Of a stretch of DNA of 64,000 nucleotides, positions 43,107 to 55,233 are shown in pieces (position 1 is the stretch's first letter; each line of letters starts with the position of its first letter). Origin of the DNA: Rhodococcus sp. B7740 (GTDB lineage Bacteria; Actinomycetota; Actinomycetes; Mycobacteriales; Mycobacteriaceae). Location: positions 2,108,001-2,172,000 of the forward strand of contig NZ_CP010797.1 of assembly GCF_000954115.1 (NCBI RefSeq), given 5' to 3'. The position numbers and the translations under genes were made by a program. The notes below the pieces were generated by a model. It did no database searches. It was not told where the DNA came from and was given only the letters and a program-made list of their open reading frames with translations.

Positions 43107-43162
43107 CGAACTCGAAGCTATGGATGGATCGAGCACGGTTTCCATCCATAACTTCGAGTTCG
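43107..43162. terminator. 22-bp near-perfect hairpin between FAH-family gene and katG
   Basis: Arms 43107-43128 and 43141-43162 pair over 22 bp with one C-A mismatch, around a 12-nt loop. It ends 11 nt before the katG stop codon and would terminate katG transcripts. Its length and lower GC content differ from the other terminators here. Confidence 0.7.
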
Positions 43163-43172
43163 GTAGAGAAGG

Positions 43173-45912
<2,740 letters not shown>

Positions 45913-45922
45913 CACAGCAATA

Positions 45923-45951
45923 CTATCCTCCGCTTTTCTGGACAAAGTCAA
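45923..45951 (-). promoter_or_regulatory. furA-katG promoter
   Basis: On the minus strand, TTGACT (45951-45946) and GATAGT (45928-45923) are 17 bp apart. The region is AT-rich and fits a FurA-autoregulated promoter. Expected transcription start is about 45916, at or beside the furA start codon. Confidence 0.55.
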
Positions 45952-46069
45952 GTATGCAGACGAATCCGCCGGATGTCGACCTGGACGCCGAACAACAGCG
46001 CCGTCACCGAGCAACCGCGACTCCTACTGTTCGCTTTCCCTACACTCCTCGGTTGGATTCGGGACGGGA

Positions 46070-46390
<321 letters not shown>

Positions 46391-46810
46391 TCAAGCGAGA
46401 TCGGATCCGGTACCGCCCAGTGCCGCGATCGCCGCCTGCAATTTCACGGTGGCCTCGGAGGCGACCGCACCCAACTCGGGCTCACCGGTGACCTCGACCA
46501 TGATGGCCGGGTTCATCGCCTCGACGACGACGGACCCCGCTACCGACGTGTTCTCGCGGACGACGACGTTGCACGGCAACAGCAGACCGATCTGCTTCAT
46601 CACTCCGACGGCGCGATGAGCCAGTCCCGGGTTACACGCGCCCAGGATCACGTAGCGCTCCATGTCCTCGCCGAGCTTGGCCTTCAACGTGGCCTGCATG
46701 TCGATTTCGGTGAGAACTCCGAATCCCTGCTCCGACAACGCCTTTCTCGTGCTCTCGATCGCGTCGGCGAAATCGGTGTCGGTCAGTGTGGTGGACAATG
46801 CGATGTTCAT
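46391..46810 (-). CDS. DUF302-domain protein
   Basis: A 139-residue protein with the DUF302 pattern: FGVLTEIDMQATLKAKLG (about 33-50), YVILGACNPGLAHRAV with one Cys, and LLLPCNVVVRE with another. The two cysteines are conserved in the family and could hold a thiol, metal or persulfide. Family function is unknown. GAGGAG precedes ATG 46810. It lies between MMPL and the CstR-like repressor in one operon. Confidence 0.87.
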   Translation of the reverse strand: MNIALSTTLTDTDFADAIESTRKALSEQGFGVLTEIDMQATLKAKLGEDMERYVILGACNPGLAHRAVGVMKQIGLLLPCNVVVRENTSVAGSVVVEAMNPAIMVEVTGEPELGAVASEATVKLQAAIAALGGTGSDLA

Positions 46811-46834
46811 GACGACTCCTCGAAAATTGTTGTG

Positions 46835-48988
46835 TCAGTGCGAAAAGCGAATGGAGGGCAGCACCGCACGCAGCCACGCCGGCGACCACCACGCGCCGTG
46901 TCCGGTCAGCCGTAGCAGGACCGGAAGCAGGACGAGTCGAACCAGGAACGCGTCGAGCAATACCGCAACACCCAGGATGATGCCCATCTCTTTCGGGGGC
47001 AACGGATCCGACAGTGCGAACGTGAAGAACACTGCCACCATCACCGCCGCGGCAGCAAAGATGACTCGCCCCGAGTGCGCCAAGCCGTCGACCTGAGCAG
47101 CCTTGGAATCGCCCGAGCGTTCGTAGTGTTCCTTCGCGGTGGCCAGCAGAAAAACCGTGTAGTCCATGGCGATCGCGAAGATCATCGCGAAGAAGAACAC
47201 CGGACCCCAGCCGTCCAGGAATCCCTGCGGGGTGAAACCGAGCAGTGACGCGCCGTGGCCGTCCTGGAAGATCGACTTGGCAACTCCGAAGGCCGCCGCC
47301 GTGGACAGCAGGCTCACCAGAGTGCCGAGCAGCGCGATCAGCGGAGCCTGCAGCGCGACCAGAAGCAGCACGAACCCGAGGACCAGGATGATCCCGACGA
47401 CGATCGGCAGGTAGTCGTTCAGAGCCTGCTGAAGGTCCAGGTTCTCCGCGGGCGCTCCGCCGACGAGTGCCGAATCGGGCAGCGTGGATCGCAGATCGGC
47501 GAGAATGGTACCCATCGATTCGTCGGACGGATCCACCGACGGAATTGCCTGCAGCAGAGCAAATCCCGAACCGTCAGCTGCACTCTGTGGCGGCGTCACC
47601 ATCGAGATCCCGTGGACCCCGGCAGCGGCGGTCGCGGTGCCGAGAGCATCGGCGTCGGGCACCACGATCTGCAGCGCTCCCGGTGCACCCGGCCCGAACT
47701 GAGCCTGTACGAGCTCGTAGCCCTGGCGCACCGGTGCGTTCTCGGGCACCACCGCGATCGACGGCATCGCCACCTTCAATCCGAGCACCGGAAGGGCCAG
47801 GGCGATCAGAATTCCCACGGAGACCACGGCGAACGGCCACGGGTGCTTGTGCAGCAACTCGCCCCATGCTGCGAACATCGGGGATCGATGTTCCTGCCGC
47901 TTGGCGTACGGCAACGAGGCGGCATCGACCTTGGAGCCGAGCGCACCCAATGCCGCAGGCAGCAGCGTCATGGTCGCCAGCAACACGAAGGCGACGGCCA
48001 GCATGATTCCGACAGCCATCGTGCGCACCGCAGGCGCGGGGACCAGCAACACTGCGGACAGACTCACCAGCACCGTCAGCCCGGACAACACGACGGCTTT
48101 GCCTGCGGTGTCCATGGTTTCGGCCACCGCCGCCCGAGGGTCTGCGTGACGCAACGCGTCGCGGAATCGAGCAACGACGAACAGCGCGTAGTCGATTCCC
48201 AGCGCGAGCGCGAACATCATCGCGAAGTTCATGGCCCACACCGAGATCGGCGTGACTCCGTTGAGCAGAACGAGACCACCAGCCGATGCGACGAGACCGG
48301 CAACGGTGAGCAGCAGCGGCAATCCGGCGGCGACGAGTGATCCGAACGCAAGCACCATGATCGCCAATGTGACCGGCCACGAGAACAATTCGGCTTGGAT
48401 CATCGCGTCGTGGTTCGCCTGGTTGAAGTCCGACCACAGGGCCGACGAACCGGTGGGGTACACCTCGATTCCGTCGGTCGAGAGCGCGGTCAACCGCTCC
48501 TTCACATCGTCGACGGCCTTCACCATCTCGTCGGTCGTGCCGTTCGCCCCGGCGATGACGATGCCGGTTCGGCCGTCCGGGCTGATCGTCATCCCCGGTT
48601 GCGGCGCAACGACGTCCCCGAATCTGGTGTCACCGGCGAACACATCGGACACGTCGGCAATCACGTTCCGAACAGCGGGATCGGTGATGGGTTCTGCGTC
48701 GGAGTGGACGACCACCTGCACCGCGGCGGAGGAGTTACCGCCGAAGTGCTGCTGGGCCGATTCTCGAACCTGAACGGATTCGGATCCGTTCGCCTGCCAT
48801 CCCGCTCCGGCGAGGGACGAGAACACCGAGGGCGCGAACGAACCGAGGCCGACGAGCGCGATGAGCCACACACCGAACACCCACCGTCGATGGGTCACCA
48901 TCGCCCCGCCCGCACGGCCGAGCAGGCCCGGCGCGGCTACCGGCCGATCATCCGGTGGACGAAGAACTTCGGCATCACGCAGCGACAT
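46835..48988 (-). CDS. MMPL/RND-superfamily transporter
   Basis: A 717-residue MmpL-type protein: two repeats of one membrane helix, a periplasmic domain and five more helices. Motifs include FALALGIDYALFVVARFRDAL (split across the TM4 region, about 255-275) and FAIAMDYTVFLLATAKEHYE near 590-610, with Asp-Tyr proton-relay residues. Such proteins export lipids or small molecules with proton motive force. AGGAG is 5-6 nt before ATG 48988. It heads the MMPL-DUF302-CstR operon, behind three GC-tract operators. Confidence 0.9.
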   Translation of the reverse strand: MSLRDAEVLRPPDDRPVAAPGLLGRAGGAMVTHRRWVFGVWLIALVGLGSFAPSVFSSLAGAGWQANGSESVQVRESAQQHFGGNSSAAVQVVVHSDAEPITDPAVRNVIADVSDVFAGDTRFGDVVAPQPGMTISPDGRTGIVIAGANGTTDEMVKAVDDVKERLTALSTDGIEVYPTGSSALWSDFNQANHDAMIQAELFSWPVTLAIMVLAFGSLVAAGLPLLLTVAGLVASAGGLVLLNGVTPISVWAMNFAMMFALALGIDYALFVVARFRDALRHADPRAAVAETMDTAGKAVVLSGLTVLVSLSAVLLVPAPAVRTMAVGIMLAVAFVLLATMTLLPAALGALGSKVDAASLPYAKRQEHRSPMFAAWGELLHKHPWPFAVVSVGILIALALPVLGLKVAMPSIAVVPENAPVRQGYELVQAQFGPGAPGALQIVVPDADALGTATAAAGVHGISMVTPPQSAADGSGFALLQAIPSVDPSDESMGTILADLRSTLPDSALVGGAPAENLDLQQALNDYLPIVVGIILVLGFVLLLVALQAPLIALLGTLVSLLSTAAAFGVAKSIFQDGHGASLLGFTPQGFLDGWGPVFFFAMIFAIAMDYTVFLLATAKEHYERSGDSKAAQVDGLAHSGRVIFAAAAVMVAVFFTFALSDPLPPKEMGIILGVAVLLDAFLVRLVLLPVLLRLTGHGAWWSPAWLRAVLPSIRFSH

Positions 48989-49063
48989 GGTGCTCCTATA
49001 CGGGTGGGGGTATCGATCGGGGCAGACGAACCCCCGGATCGATCGAACGTGCCCACCTTCGCA

Positions 49064-49118
49064 CATACCCAAGGGGGTATGCAAGTACCCCTGGGGGTAT
49101 CACCTCAGGGGTACTTGC
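49064..49118. promoter_or_regulatory. Interleaved GC-tract operators upstream of the MMPL operon
   Basis: CATACCC-AAGG-GGGTATG (49064-49081) and TACCCC-TG-GGGGTA (49086-49099) are adjacent CsoR/CstR-type palindromes. In addition, GCAAGTACCCCTG (49081-49093) and CAGGGGTACTTGC (49106-49118) form a 13-bp perfect inverted repeat that shares the second site. A further GGGGGTAT half-site is at 49006-49013. Probable target of the CstR-like repressor. Confidence 0.7.
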
Positions 49119-49154
49119 ACTCAGAGCCGACGGCCCGGTGTTGTCACCTGCCGG

Positions 49155-49619
49155 TCAGCGCCGACCGTTCCACTGCTTCTCGATGCCGCGCAACACCTCG
49201 AGCGTCCGAGCAGAATCGGCATCGACTGCCATCCTCGACCGAGCGCGTTCGAGCGCACGCTCGGCCCGAGTGACCGCACGGTGCCCCGAGTCGGTGGCCT
49301 CGACCATGTACTGCTGCCGATTTCGCGGATTGGCGCTCCGCACCAACAGCCCCGACTCGACGAGACTGGCAGTCGTGGCGGTGATACTCGTCCGGTGCCG
49401 CACCAACTCCCGCGACAGCGCACTGTAGGACATCGGCCCTCGCCTGGACACCAGTTCCAGCACCTCGTACCTCGCCCAGCTCAGCCCCTGCGCGTCCAGT
49501 GCCTCCGCCAGACGGACCCGCGCGGCCGACGCCATGCGCAGCACCGTGGACACGATTTCGAGCTCGGTGGAATGCACCGGCGAGGTACCACCGTCGAACG
49601 ATTCAGCGATGGCAGTCAT
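49155..49619 (-). CDS. MarR-family transcriptional regulator
   Basis: A 154-residue winged-helix protein: GPMSYSALSRELVRHRTSITATTASLVESGLL is the HTH region (about 61-92), and the NPRNRQQYMVEAT wing follows. It lies 11 nt after the carboxylase alpha gene on the same strand, so it is probably the last gene of the acyl-CoA carboxylase operon. Ligand unknown; it might sense an acyl-CoA or an aromatic acid. Confidence 0.85.
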   Translation of the reverse strand: MTAIAESFDGGTSPVHSTELEIVSTVLRMASAARVRLAEALDAQGLSWARYEVLELVSRRGPMSYSALSRELVRHRTSITATTASLVESGLLVRSANPRNRQQYMVEATDSGHRAVTRAERALERARSRMAVDADSARTLEVLRGIEKQWNGRR

Positions 49620-49630
49620 CGGACACTCCC

Positions 49631-51433
49631 CTACTTGATCTCTGCGAGGACGGTGCCTTGGGTGATGGCGTCGCCTGCGGTGACGGTCAGGCCGGTGATG
49701 GTGCCGCCTTTGTGGGCGTTGACGGGGTTTTCCATCTTCATCGCTTCCAGGACGGCGATGAGGTCCCCGGCCTCGACGGTGTGGCCTTCTTCGACAGCGA
49801 CTTTGACCACGGTGCCCTGCATCGGTGCGGTCACCGCGTCACCGGATGCCGCACCGGCTCCGGCACCACCACGGGTACGCGGTTTCGGCTTGCGCCGTAC
49901 TGCACCCGCGTTGGCACCGCCGCTGTTGCCGCCGCCGAGGGACAGTTCCCCGGGCAGGGAGACCTCGACGCGTCGGCCACCGACCTCGACGACGACGGAC
50001 TGCCGCGGCAGCACCTCCTCGTCGTCGATCGGTTGTCCGGCGGTGAACGGGGCAACCTGGTTGTCCCATTCGGTTTCGATCCACCGGGTGTGCACCGAGA
50101 ACGACTCCCCGTCGCCGATGAACGCCGGATCGGAGACCACCGCAGCATGGAACGGGATCACCGTCGCCAACCCCTCGACGGTGAACTCGGCGAGGGCGCG
50201 ACGTGAGCGCGCGAGGGCTTCCTCGCGGGTGGCTCCGGTGACGATGAGTTTGGCGAGCATCGAATCGAACTGGCCGCCGATCACCGAGCCGGATTCGACA
50301 CCGGAATCGACGCGCACCCCTGGACCCGACGGGGCGATGAACGTGGTGACCGGGCCGGGTGCGGGCAGGAACCCGCGGCCGGCGTCTTCGCCGTTGATCC
50401 GGAACTCGAACGAATGCCCCCGCGGTTCGGGATCTTCGGTGATCGACAGTTCCTCGCCGTTGGCGATCCGGAACTGCTGCAGCACCAGATCGATGCCGGA
50501 GGTTTCCTCGGTGACGGGGTGTTCGACCTGCAGGCGGGTGTTGACTTCCAAGAACGAGACGAGGCCGTCCTGGCCGACGAGGTATTCGACCGTCCCGGCA
50601 CCGTAGTAGCCGGCTTCGAGGCAGATCGCTTTCGCCGACGAGTGGATTTCCTTGCGTTGGGCGTCGGTGAGGAACGGGGCGGGGGCTTCTTCGACGAGTT
50701 TCTGGAAGCGGCGTTGCAGCGAGCAGTCGCGGGTGCCTGCGACGACGACGTTGCCGTGTTGGTCGGCGATGACCTGCGCTTCGACGTGGCGGGGCTTGTC
50801 GAGGTAGCGTTCGACGAAGCATTCCCCCCGCCCGAACGCCGCGACCGCTTCGCGGGTGGCCGAATCGAACAACTCGGGGATCTCCTCGCGGGTGCGGGCG
50901 ACCTTCATGCCGCGTCCGCCGCCACCGAACGCGGCTTTGATCGCGATCGGCAGGCCGTGTTCGTCGGCGAAGGCGAGGATCTCGTCGGCGTTCTTCACCG
51001 GTTCGGAGGTGCCCGGCACGGACGGTGCTTTGGCGCGGGCGGCGATGTGGCGGGCGGTGACCTTGTCACCGAGGTCGCGGATCGACTGCGGAGACGGCCC
51101 GATCCAGATCAGTCCGGCATCGATCACGGCCTGGGCGAAGTCGGCGTTCTCGGAGAGGAACCCGTAGCCGGGGTGGATGGCGTCGGCACCGGACTTGGCG
51201 GCGGCGTCGAGGATCTTGTCGATCACCAGATACGACTCCGCCGAGGTCTGACCCCCGAGGGCGAACGCCTCGTCGGCCAACCGTACGAACGGGGCATCGG
51301 CATCGGGCTCGGCGTACACAGCGACACTGGCCAACCCGGCATCGGCGGCCGCCCGGATCACCCGCACCGCGATCTCGCCACGATTGGCAACAAGGACTTT
51401 CGATATTTTCTTATGGGAAGTCGAGGTAGTCAT
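49631..51433 (-). CDS. accA3: Acyl-CoA carboxylase alpha subunit (biotin carboxylase + BCCP)
   Basis: A 600-residue AccA3-like protein: biotin carboxylase domain (about 10-450; ATP loop [14 protein letters not shown], active-site block [14 protein letters not shown]), a linker rich in Gly/Ala/Arg, and a biotinyl domain with EAMKMEN (biotin on Lys566). It makes carboxybiotin for the adjacent beta subunit. GAAGGA precedes ATG 51433. It is in one operon with the epsilon and beta subunits. The essential accA3 may be elsewhere; this could be a second copy. Confidence 0.9.
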   Translation of the reverse strand: MTTSTSHKKISKVLVANRGEIAVRVIRAAADAGLASVAVYAEPDADAPFVRLADEAFALGGQTSAESYLVIDKILDAAAKSGADAIHPGYGFLSENADFAQAVIDAGLIWIGPSPQSIRDLGDKVTARHIAARAKAPSVPGTSEPVKNADEILAFADEHGLPIAIKAAFGGGGRGMKVARTREEIPELFDSATREAVAAFGRGECFVERYLDKPRHVEAQVIADQHGNVVVAGTRDCSLQRRFQKLVEEAPAPFLTDAQRKEIHSSAKAICLEAGYYGAGTVEYLVGQDGLVSFLEVNTRLQVEHPVTEETSGIDLVLQQFRIANGEELSITEDPEPRGHSFEFRINGEDAGRGFLPAPGPVTTFIAPSGPGVRVDSGVESGSVIGGQFDSMLAKLIVTGATREEALARSRRALAEFTVEGLATVIPFHAAVVSDPAFIGDGESFSVHTRWIETEWDNQVAPFTAGQPIDDEEVLPRQSVVVEVGGRRVEVSLPGELSLGGGNSGGANAGAVRRKPKPRTRGGAGAGAASGDAVTAPMQGTVVKVAVEEGHTVEAGDLIAVLEAMKMENPVNAHKGGTITGLTVTAGDAITQGTVLAEIK

Positions 51434-51447
51434 GTACTGAAATTCCT

Positions 51448-51684
51448 TCACTGGCCATATCGGGCATTGACGAAAAGGGCTGGAGCACTGGCAAGTCCGT
51501 AACGATGCATATCTTCCGGTCGACCCCACAGATCCGACACAACCGGAGCTTCGACGAGCACCGACGACTGCGCAGCGGTCAGAACAGCAACAACGGCAGC
51601 GATGTCGGTATCGGTCGGCTGCCCGCGAAACGACCAACTGAGGGACGCAGCAACATAATTGGCGTCGTCGTTCGTTTCGCTCAT
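51448..51684 (-). CDS. accE: Acyl-CoA carboxylase epsilon subunit
   Basis: A 78-residue protein with the AccE pattern: [22 protein letters not shown] near the N-terminus and a C-terminal WGRPEDMHR segment. It stabilises the alpha-beta carboxylase complex in actinobacteria. Its ATG overlaps the beta-subunit stop (ATGA at 51681-51684), and alpha follows 14 nt later. Complete and typical in size. Confidence 0.88.
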   Translation of the reverse strand: MSETNDDANYVAASLSWSFRGQPTDTDIAAVVAVLTAAQSSVLVEAPVVSDLWGRPEDMHRYGLASAPALFVNARYGQ

Positions 51685-53291
51685 AGTGGGATGTTTCCGT
51701 GTTTCTTGGGTGGGAGGGTGACTTGTTTGCGTTCGAGTAGTCGTAGTGCGGTGACGATCTGGCCGCGGGTGTGGCTCGGGGGGATGACGGCGTCGAGGTA
51801 GCCGCGTTCGGCGGCGATGTAGGGGTTGACGAGGGTGTCTTCGTATTCCTGCTGCAGCGTCAACCGGAGGGCGTCGACGTCGTCACCGTTCTTCGCGGCT
51901 TCGAGCAACTGTTTGCGGTAGACGAACCCGACCGCGCCGGAGGCTCCCATGACCGCGATCTGCGCGGTCGGCCAGGCGAGGTTGACGTCGGCTCCCATGT
52001 GCTTGGACCCCATCACGTCGTACGCCCCGCCGTACGCTTTGCGGGTGATGACGGTGATCTTCCCGACCGTGGCCTCGCCGTAGGCGTAGAGCAGTTTCGC
52101 GCCGCGTCGGATGATGCCGTTGTATTCCTGGCCGGTGCCGGGCAGGAACCCGGGCACATCGACCAGGGTGATGATCGGGACGTTGAAGCAGTCGCAGGTG
52201 CGCACGAACCGGGCTGCTTTCTCGGAAGCGTCGATGTCGAGGGTGCCCGCGAACTGGGTGGGTTGATTGGCCACGATCCCCACCGACCGGCCGTCGATGC
52301 GCCCGAACCCGACGATGATGTTGCGGGCCCGCCCTTCCTGGACTTCGAGGAATTCGTCGTCGTCGAGGATCCGACGAATCACCTCGTGCATGTCGTACGG
52401 GGTGTTCGGTGAATCGGGGATCAGGGTGTCGAGTTCGAGATCCTCGGCGGTGAGCGAGTCCTCGATCGACCCGACGACCGGGTCCGAGGGTGCGGTGCGG
52501 GGGGCGTCGGCGCGATTGTTGCTCGGTAGGTACGAGAGCAGGTCGCGGACGTAGTCCAGTGCGTCCTGTTCTCCGGAGGCGACGTAGTGCGCGACCCCGG
52601 ATTTCTCCATGTGGGTGTGCGCGCCGCCGAGTTCTTCCATGGTGACGTTCTCGCCGGTGACGGTCTTGATGACGTCGGGTCCGGTGACGAACATCTGCGA
52701 GGTGCCGTCGACCATGACCACGAAGTCGGTCAGGGCCGGGGAGTAGACGTGCCCTCCCGCGGCGGGTCCCATGATCACCGAGATCTGCGGGATCACCCCG
52801 GACGCGCGGACGTTGCGGTGGAAGATCTCGCCGTACAGTCCGAGGGAGACCACCCCTTCCTGGATGCGGGCTCCGGCGCCTTCGTTGATCCCGACCAACG
52901 GTCGTCCGGTTTTGACGGCCAGGTCCATCACCTTGACGATCTTCTCGCCGTAGATCTCCCCCAAGCTGCCGCCGAAGACGGTGGCGTCCTGGGAGAACAC
53001 GCACACATCGCGGCCGTCGACGGTGCCGTAGCCGGTGACCACACCGTCACCGAAGGGCCGGTTCTCGCCCAACCCGAAGTTCTGGGAGCGGTGGCGGGCG
53101 AGGGCGTCGAGTTCGACGAACGAGCCCTCGTCGAGCAGGGCGGTGATCCGCTCACGGGCGGTCAGCTTGCCTTTGGCGTGGACCTTGTCCACCGCCGCCT
53201 CACCGGACGGAATCTCCGCAACCGCGAGACGTTTACGAAGATCGGCCAATTTACCCGCAGTGGTATGGATATCGGGTTCGGTTGTGGTCAT
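51681..53291 (-). CDS. accD5: Acyl-CoA carboxylase beta subunit (AccD5/PccB-like)
   Basis: A 536-residue carboxyltransferase, close to AccD5 (propionyl-CoA carboxylase beta). The N- and C-terminal crotonase-like domains carry [15 protein letters not shown] (here [19 protein letters not shown]) and [15 protein letters not shown] oxyanion motifs. It transfers CO2 from biotin to acetyl- or propionyl-CoA; propionyl preference is likely by family. The presence of an epsilon subunit fits AccD5-type complexes. It follows the acyl-CoA dehydrogenase gene by 42 nt. Confidence 0.9.
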   Translation of the reverse strand: MTTTEPDIHTTAGKLADLRKRLAVAEIPSGEAAVDKVHAKGKLTARERITALLDEGSFVELDALARHRSQNFGLGENRPFGDGVVTGYGTVDGRDVCVFSQDATVFGGSLGEIYGEKIVKVMDLAVKTGRPLVGINEGAGARIQEGVVSLGLYGEIFHRNVRASGVIPQISVIMGPAAGGHVYSPALTDFVVMVDGTSQMFVTGPDVIKTVTGENVTMEELGGAHTHMEKSGVAHYVASGEQDALDYVRDLLSYLPSNNRADAPRTAPSDPVVGSIEDSLTAEDLELDTLIPDSPNTPYDMHEVIRRILDDDEFLEVQEGRARNIIVGFGRIDGRSVGIVANQPTQFAGTLDIDASEKAARFVRTCDCFNVPIITLVDVPGFLPGTGQEYNGIIRRGAKLLYAYGEATVGKITVITRKAYGGAYDVMGSKHMGADVNLAWPTAQIAVMGASGAVGFVYRKQLLEAAKNGDDVDALRLTLQQEYEDTLVNPYIAAERGYLDAVIPPSHTRGQIVTALRLLERKQVTLPPKKHGNIPL

Positions 53292-53333
53292 GCAGATGTC
53301 CCCTACGTTGTGTGGAATGGCAAACGGAGATCG

Positions 53334-54476
53334 TCAGTTCGTGGCGAGCGAGCGCGCGATCACCAGACGCTGAATCTGGTTGGTGCCCTCGAAGATCTGA
53401 GTGATCTTGGCGTCGCGCATGTATCGCTCGACGCGGAAGTCGCGGGTGTACCCGTAGCCACCGAACACCTGTACCGCGTCGGTGGTCACCTTCATGGCCG
53501 CATCGGTAGCGATCAGCTTGGCCACGGAAGCGTTGCGCGAGTAGGGAAGTCCGGCGTCACGCCGACGCGCAGCATCGAGGTAGGTGGCGCGGGCCGAGTC
53601 CACTGCCGCTGCCATGTCCGCCAACACGAAACCGAGGCCCTGATGGTCGATGATCTTCTTGCCGAACGCCGTACGTTCCTGGGCGTACTTCACCGCGTCG
53701 TCGAGCGCCGCCTGCGCGATTCCCACGGCTACAGCGGCAATTCCGAGCCTGCCTGCATCGAGGGCACTGAAGGCGATCTGCAGTCCCTGCCCCTCCGCGC
53801 CGATTCGCCACTCGGTGGGAACGTGGACGTTGTCGTAGTGCGCGGCGGTCGTCGGGATCGCATGCAGTCCCATCTTCTCCTCGGGCTTGCCGAAGCTCAG
53901 ACCGTCGGTTCCGTCCGGAACGAGGAAGCACGAGATGCCCTTCGACCCTTCGCCTGTCCGGGCGAACAGGTTGTAGAAGTCGGCCACTCCGCCGTGTGTG
54001 ATCCACGCCTTCGAACCGTTCACGGTGTAGCCACCCTCGGTCGGGGTGGCCTTGCAGCTCAGTGCGGCAGCGTCCGAGCCGGCCTGTGCTTCGGACAGTG
54101 AGTAGGCGCCGATCTGCGCCCCACCGAGCATGTCGGGGAGTTTGTCGGCCTTCTGCTGTTCGGTACCGAACGCCATCACGGGATAGCAAGCCAGACCGTG
54201 CACGCTCACTGCGACTGCAACCGCCGCCCAGCGCGACGCCAGTTCTTCGAGGACCTGGAGGTACACCTCGTACGGTTGGCCACCACCTCCCCATTCCTCC
54301 GCGTACGGCAGGCTCAACAGGCCTGCCTCGCCGAGGGTGGCGAACACTCCCTCCGGGTAGGTCTCACGCCGTTCGTGGTCGTCGACGATCGGGTCGAGGA
54401 CCTTGTCTGCCACGTCCCGGGTCAGGGCGATCAGATCACGCGCTTCGGACGTGGGCAACAGACGGTCGACGGGCAC
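53334..54476 (-). CDS. Acyl-CoA dehydrogenase
   Basis: A 380-residue FAD enzyme with AYSLSEAQAGSDAA and WITHGGVADFYN flavin motifs, VQVFGGYGYTRDFRVERYMRD, and the catalytic base Glu363 in FEGTNQ. It makes trans-2-enoyl-CoA. GTG 54476 has GGAGG upstream. It leads the operon with acyl-CoA carboxylase subunits, as in catabolism of branched or odd-chain acyl-CoAs where propionyl-CoA is produced. It is divergent from a TetR regulator across a repeat-rich operator. Confidence 0.9.
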   Translation of the reverse strand: MPVDRLLPTSEARDLIALTRDVADKVLDPIVDDHERRETYPEGVFATLGEAGLLSLPYAEEWGGGGQPYEVYLQVLEELASRWAAVAVAVSVHGLACYPVMAFGTEQQKADKLPDMLGGAQIGAYSLSEAQAGSDAAALSCKATPTEGGYTVNGSKAWITHGGVADFYNLFARTGEGSKGISCFLVPDGTDGLSFGKPEEKMGLHAIPTTAAHYDNVHVPTEWRIGAEGQGLQIAFSALDAGRLGIAAVAVGIAQAALDDAVKYAQERTAFGKKIIDHQGLGFVLADMAAAVDSARATYLDAARRRDAGLPYSRNASVAKLIATDAAMKVTTDAVQVFGGYGYTRDFRVERYMRDAKITQIFEGTNQIQRLVIARSLATN

Positions 54477-54501
54477 GTGAAAACCTCCGGGGCTATCGAA
54501 T

Positions 54502-54560
54502 CAGTACTGCCGGACGATCCGCAGTACTGATGCACAGTACTGCACAAGCCGATGCAGTAC
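54502..54560. promoter_or_regulatory. CAGTACTG operator array between acyl-CoA dehydrogenase and TetR genes
   Basis: The 8-bp palindrome CAGTACTG occurs at 54502-54509, 54522-54529 and 54535-54542, and a partial CAGTAC at 54555-54560. Start-to-start spacing is 20, 13 and 20 bp, so the copies form two pairs. Almost the whole divergent gap is occupied. A TetR dimer pair is the likely ligand. Confidence 0.7.
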
Positions 54561-54570
54561 CATCCCTGAT

Positions 54571-55152
54571 GTGAACGCACCCGTGACCTCGCATGCCACG
54601 GCACGCCGTTCCGAACTCTTCGACCAGCTCGTGAGCTTGTTTCTGGCGGAGGGCTTCGCACACCTGACCCTCGACACCATCGCGGCCCGGCTTCGGTGCT
54701 CCAAGTCCACGCTGTACACCCTGGCGTCGAGCAAGGATCAGCTGGTCGGCGGCGCGACGGTGCACTACTTCAAGTCCATGACCACGCAGGTGGAGAACGC
54801 GGTCGCCGAGGTGGACGGCACCCGCAATCGCATCACCACCTATCTCACCGCGGTGGGGGCAGCTCTCGAGTCCGCGTCCGAACAGTTCATGACCGACCTG
54901 GCGTCACTGGAGGCGGCCCGCTCGGTATACGAACGAAACACCGCCATCGCCGCGCGCCGCGTCCAGGAGTTGATCAGCGAGGGCGTGGCCAGCGGCGAAG
55001 TGCGCGACGTGCACGCGGCCTTCGTCGGGGACGTGGCCTCCTCGGTCATGGTTCGCATTCAGACTCGCGAGGTGTTTCGACTGACCGGACTGAGCGACGG
55101 CGACGCTTACCTCGAACTGGCGAAATTGCTGACGGCGGGCATCGGCGCGTAG
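54571..55152 (+). CDS. TetR-family transcriptional regulator
   Basis: A 193-residue TetR: HTH over about 12-55 (LTLDTIAARLRCSKSTLYTLASSKDQL region) and a helical ligand domain. It is divergent from the acyl-CoA dehydrogenase-carboxylase operon and begins at GTG 54571, only 10 nt after the operator array, so it probably represses both itself and that operon. An acyl-CoA ligand is likely by context. Confidence 0.87.
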   Translation: MNAPVTSHATARRSELFDQLVSLFLAEGFAHLTLDTIAARLRCSKSTLYTLASSKDQLVGGATVHYFKSMTTQVENAVAEVDGTRNRITTYLTAVGAALESASEQFMTDLASLEAARSVYERNTAIAARRVQELISEGVASGEVRDVHAAFVGDVASSVMVRIQTREVFRLTGLSDGDAYLELAKLLTAGIGA

Positions 55153-55233
55153 CCGCGGAGCAGGGAATGAATCGACCTCGGTATGCGCTGACACCCAACG
55201 AATACAGTTGATCCTTCAACGAAAGAGCGCGTG

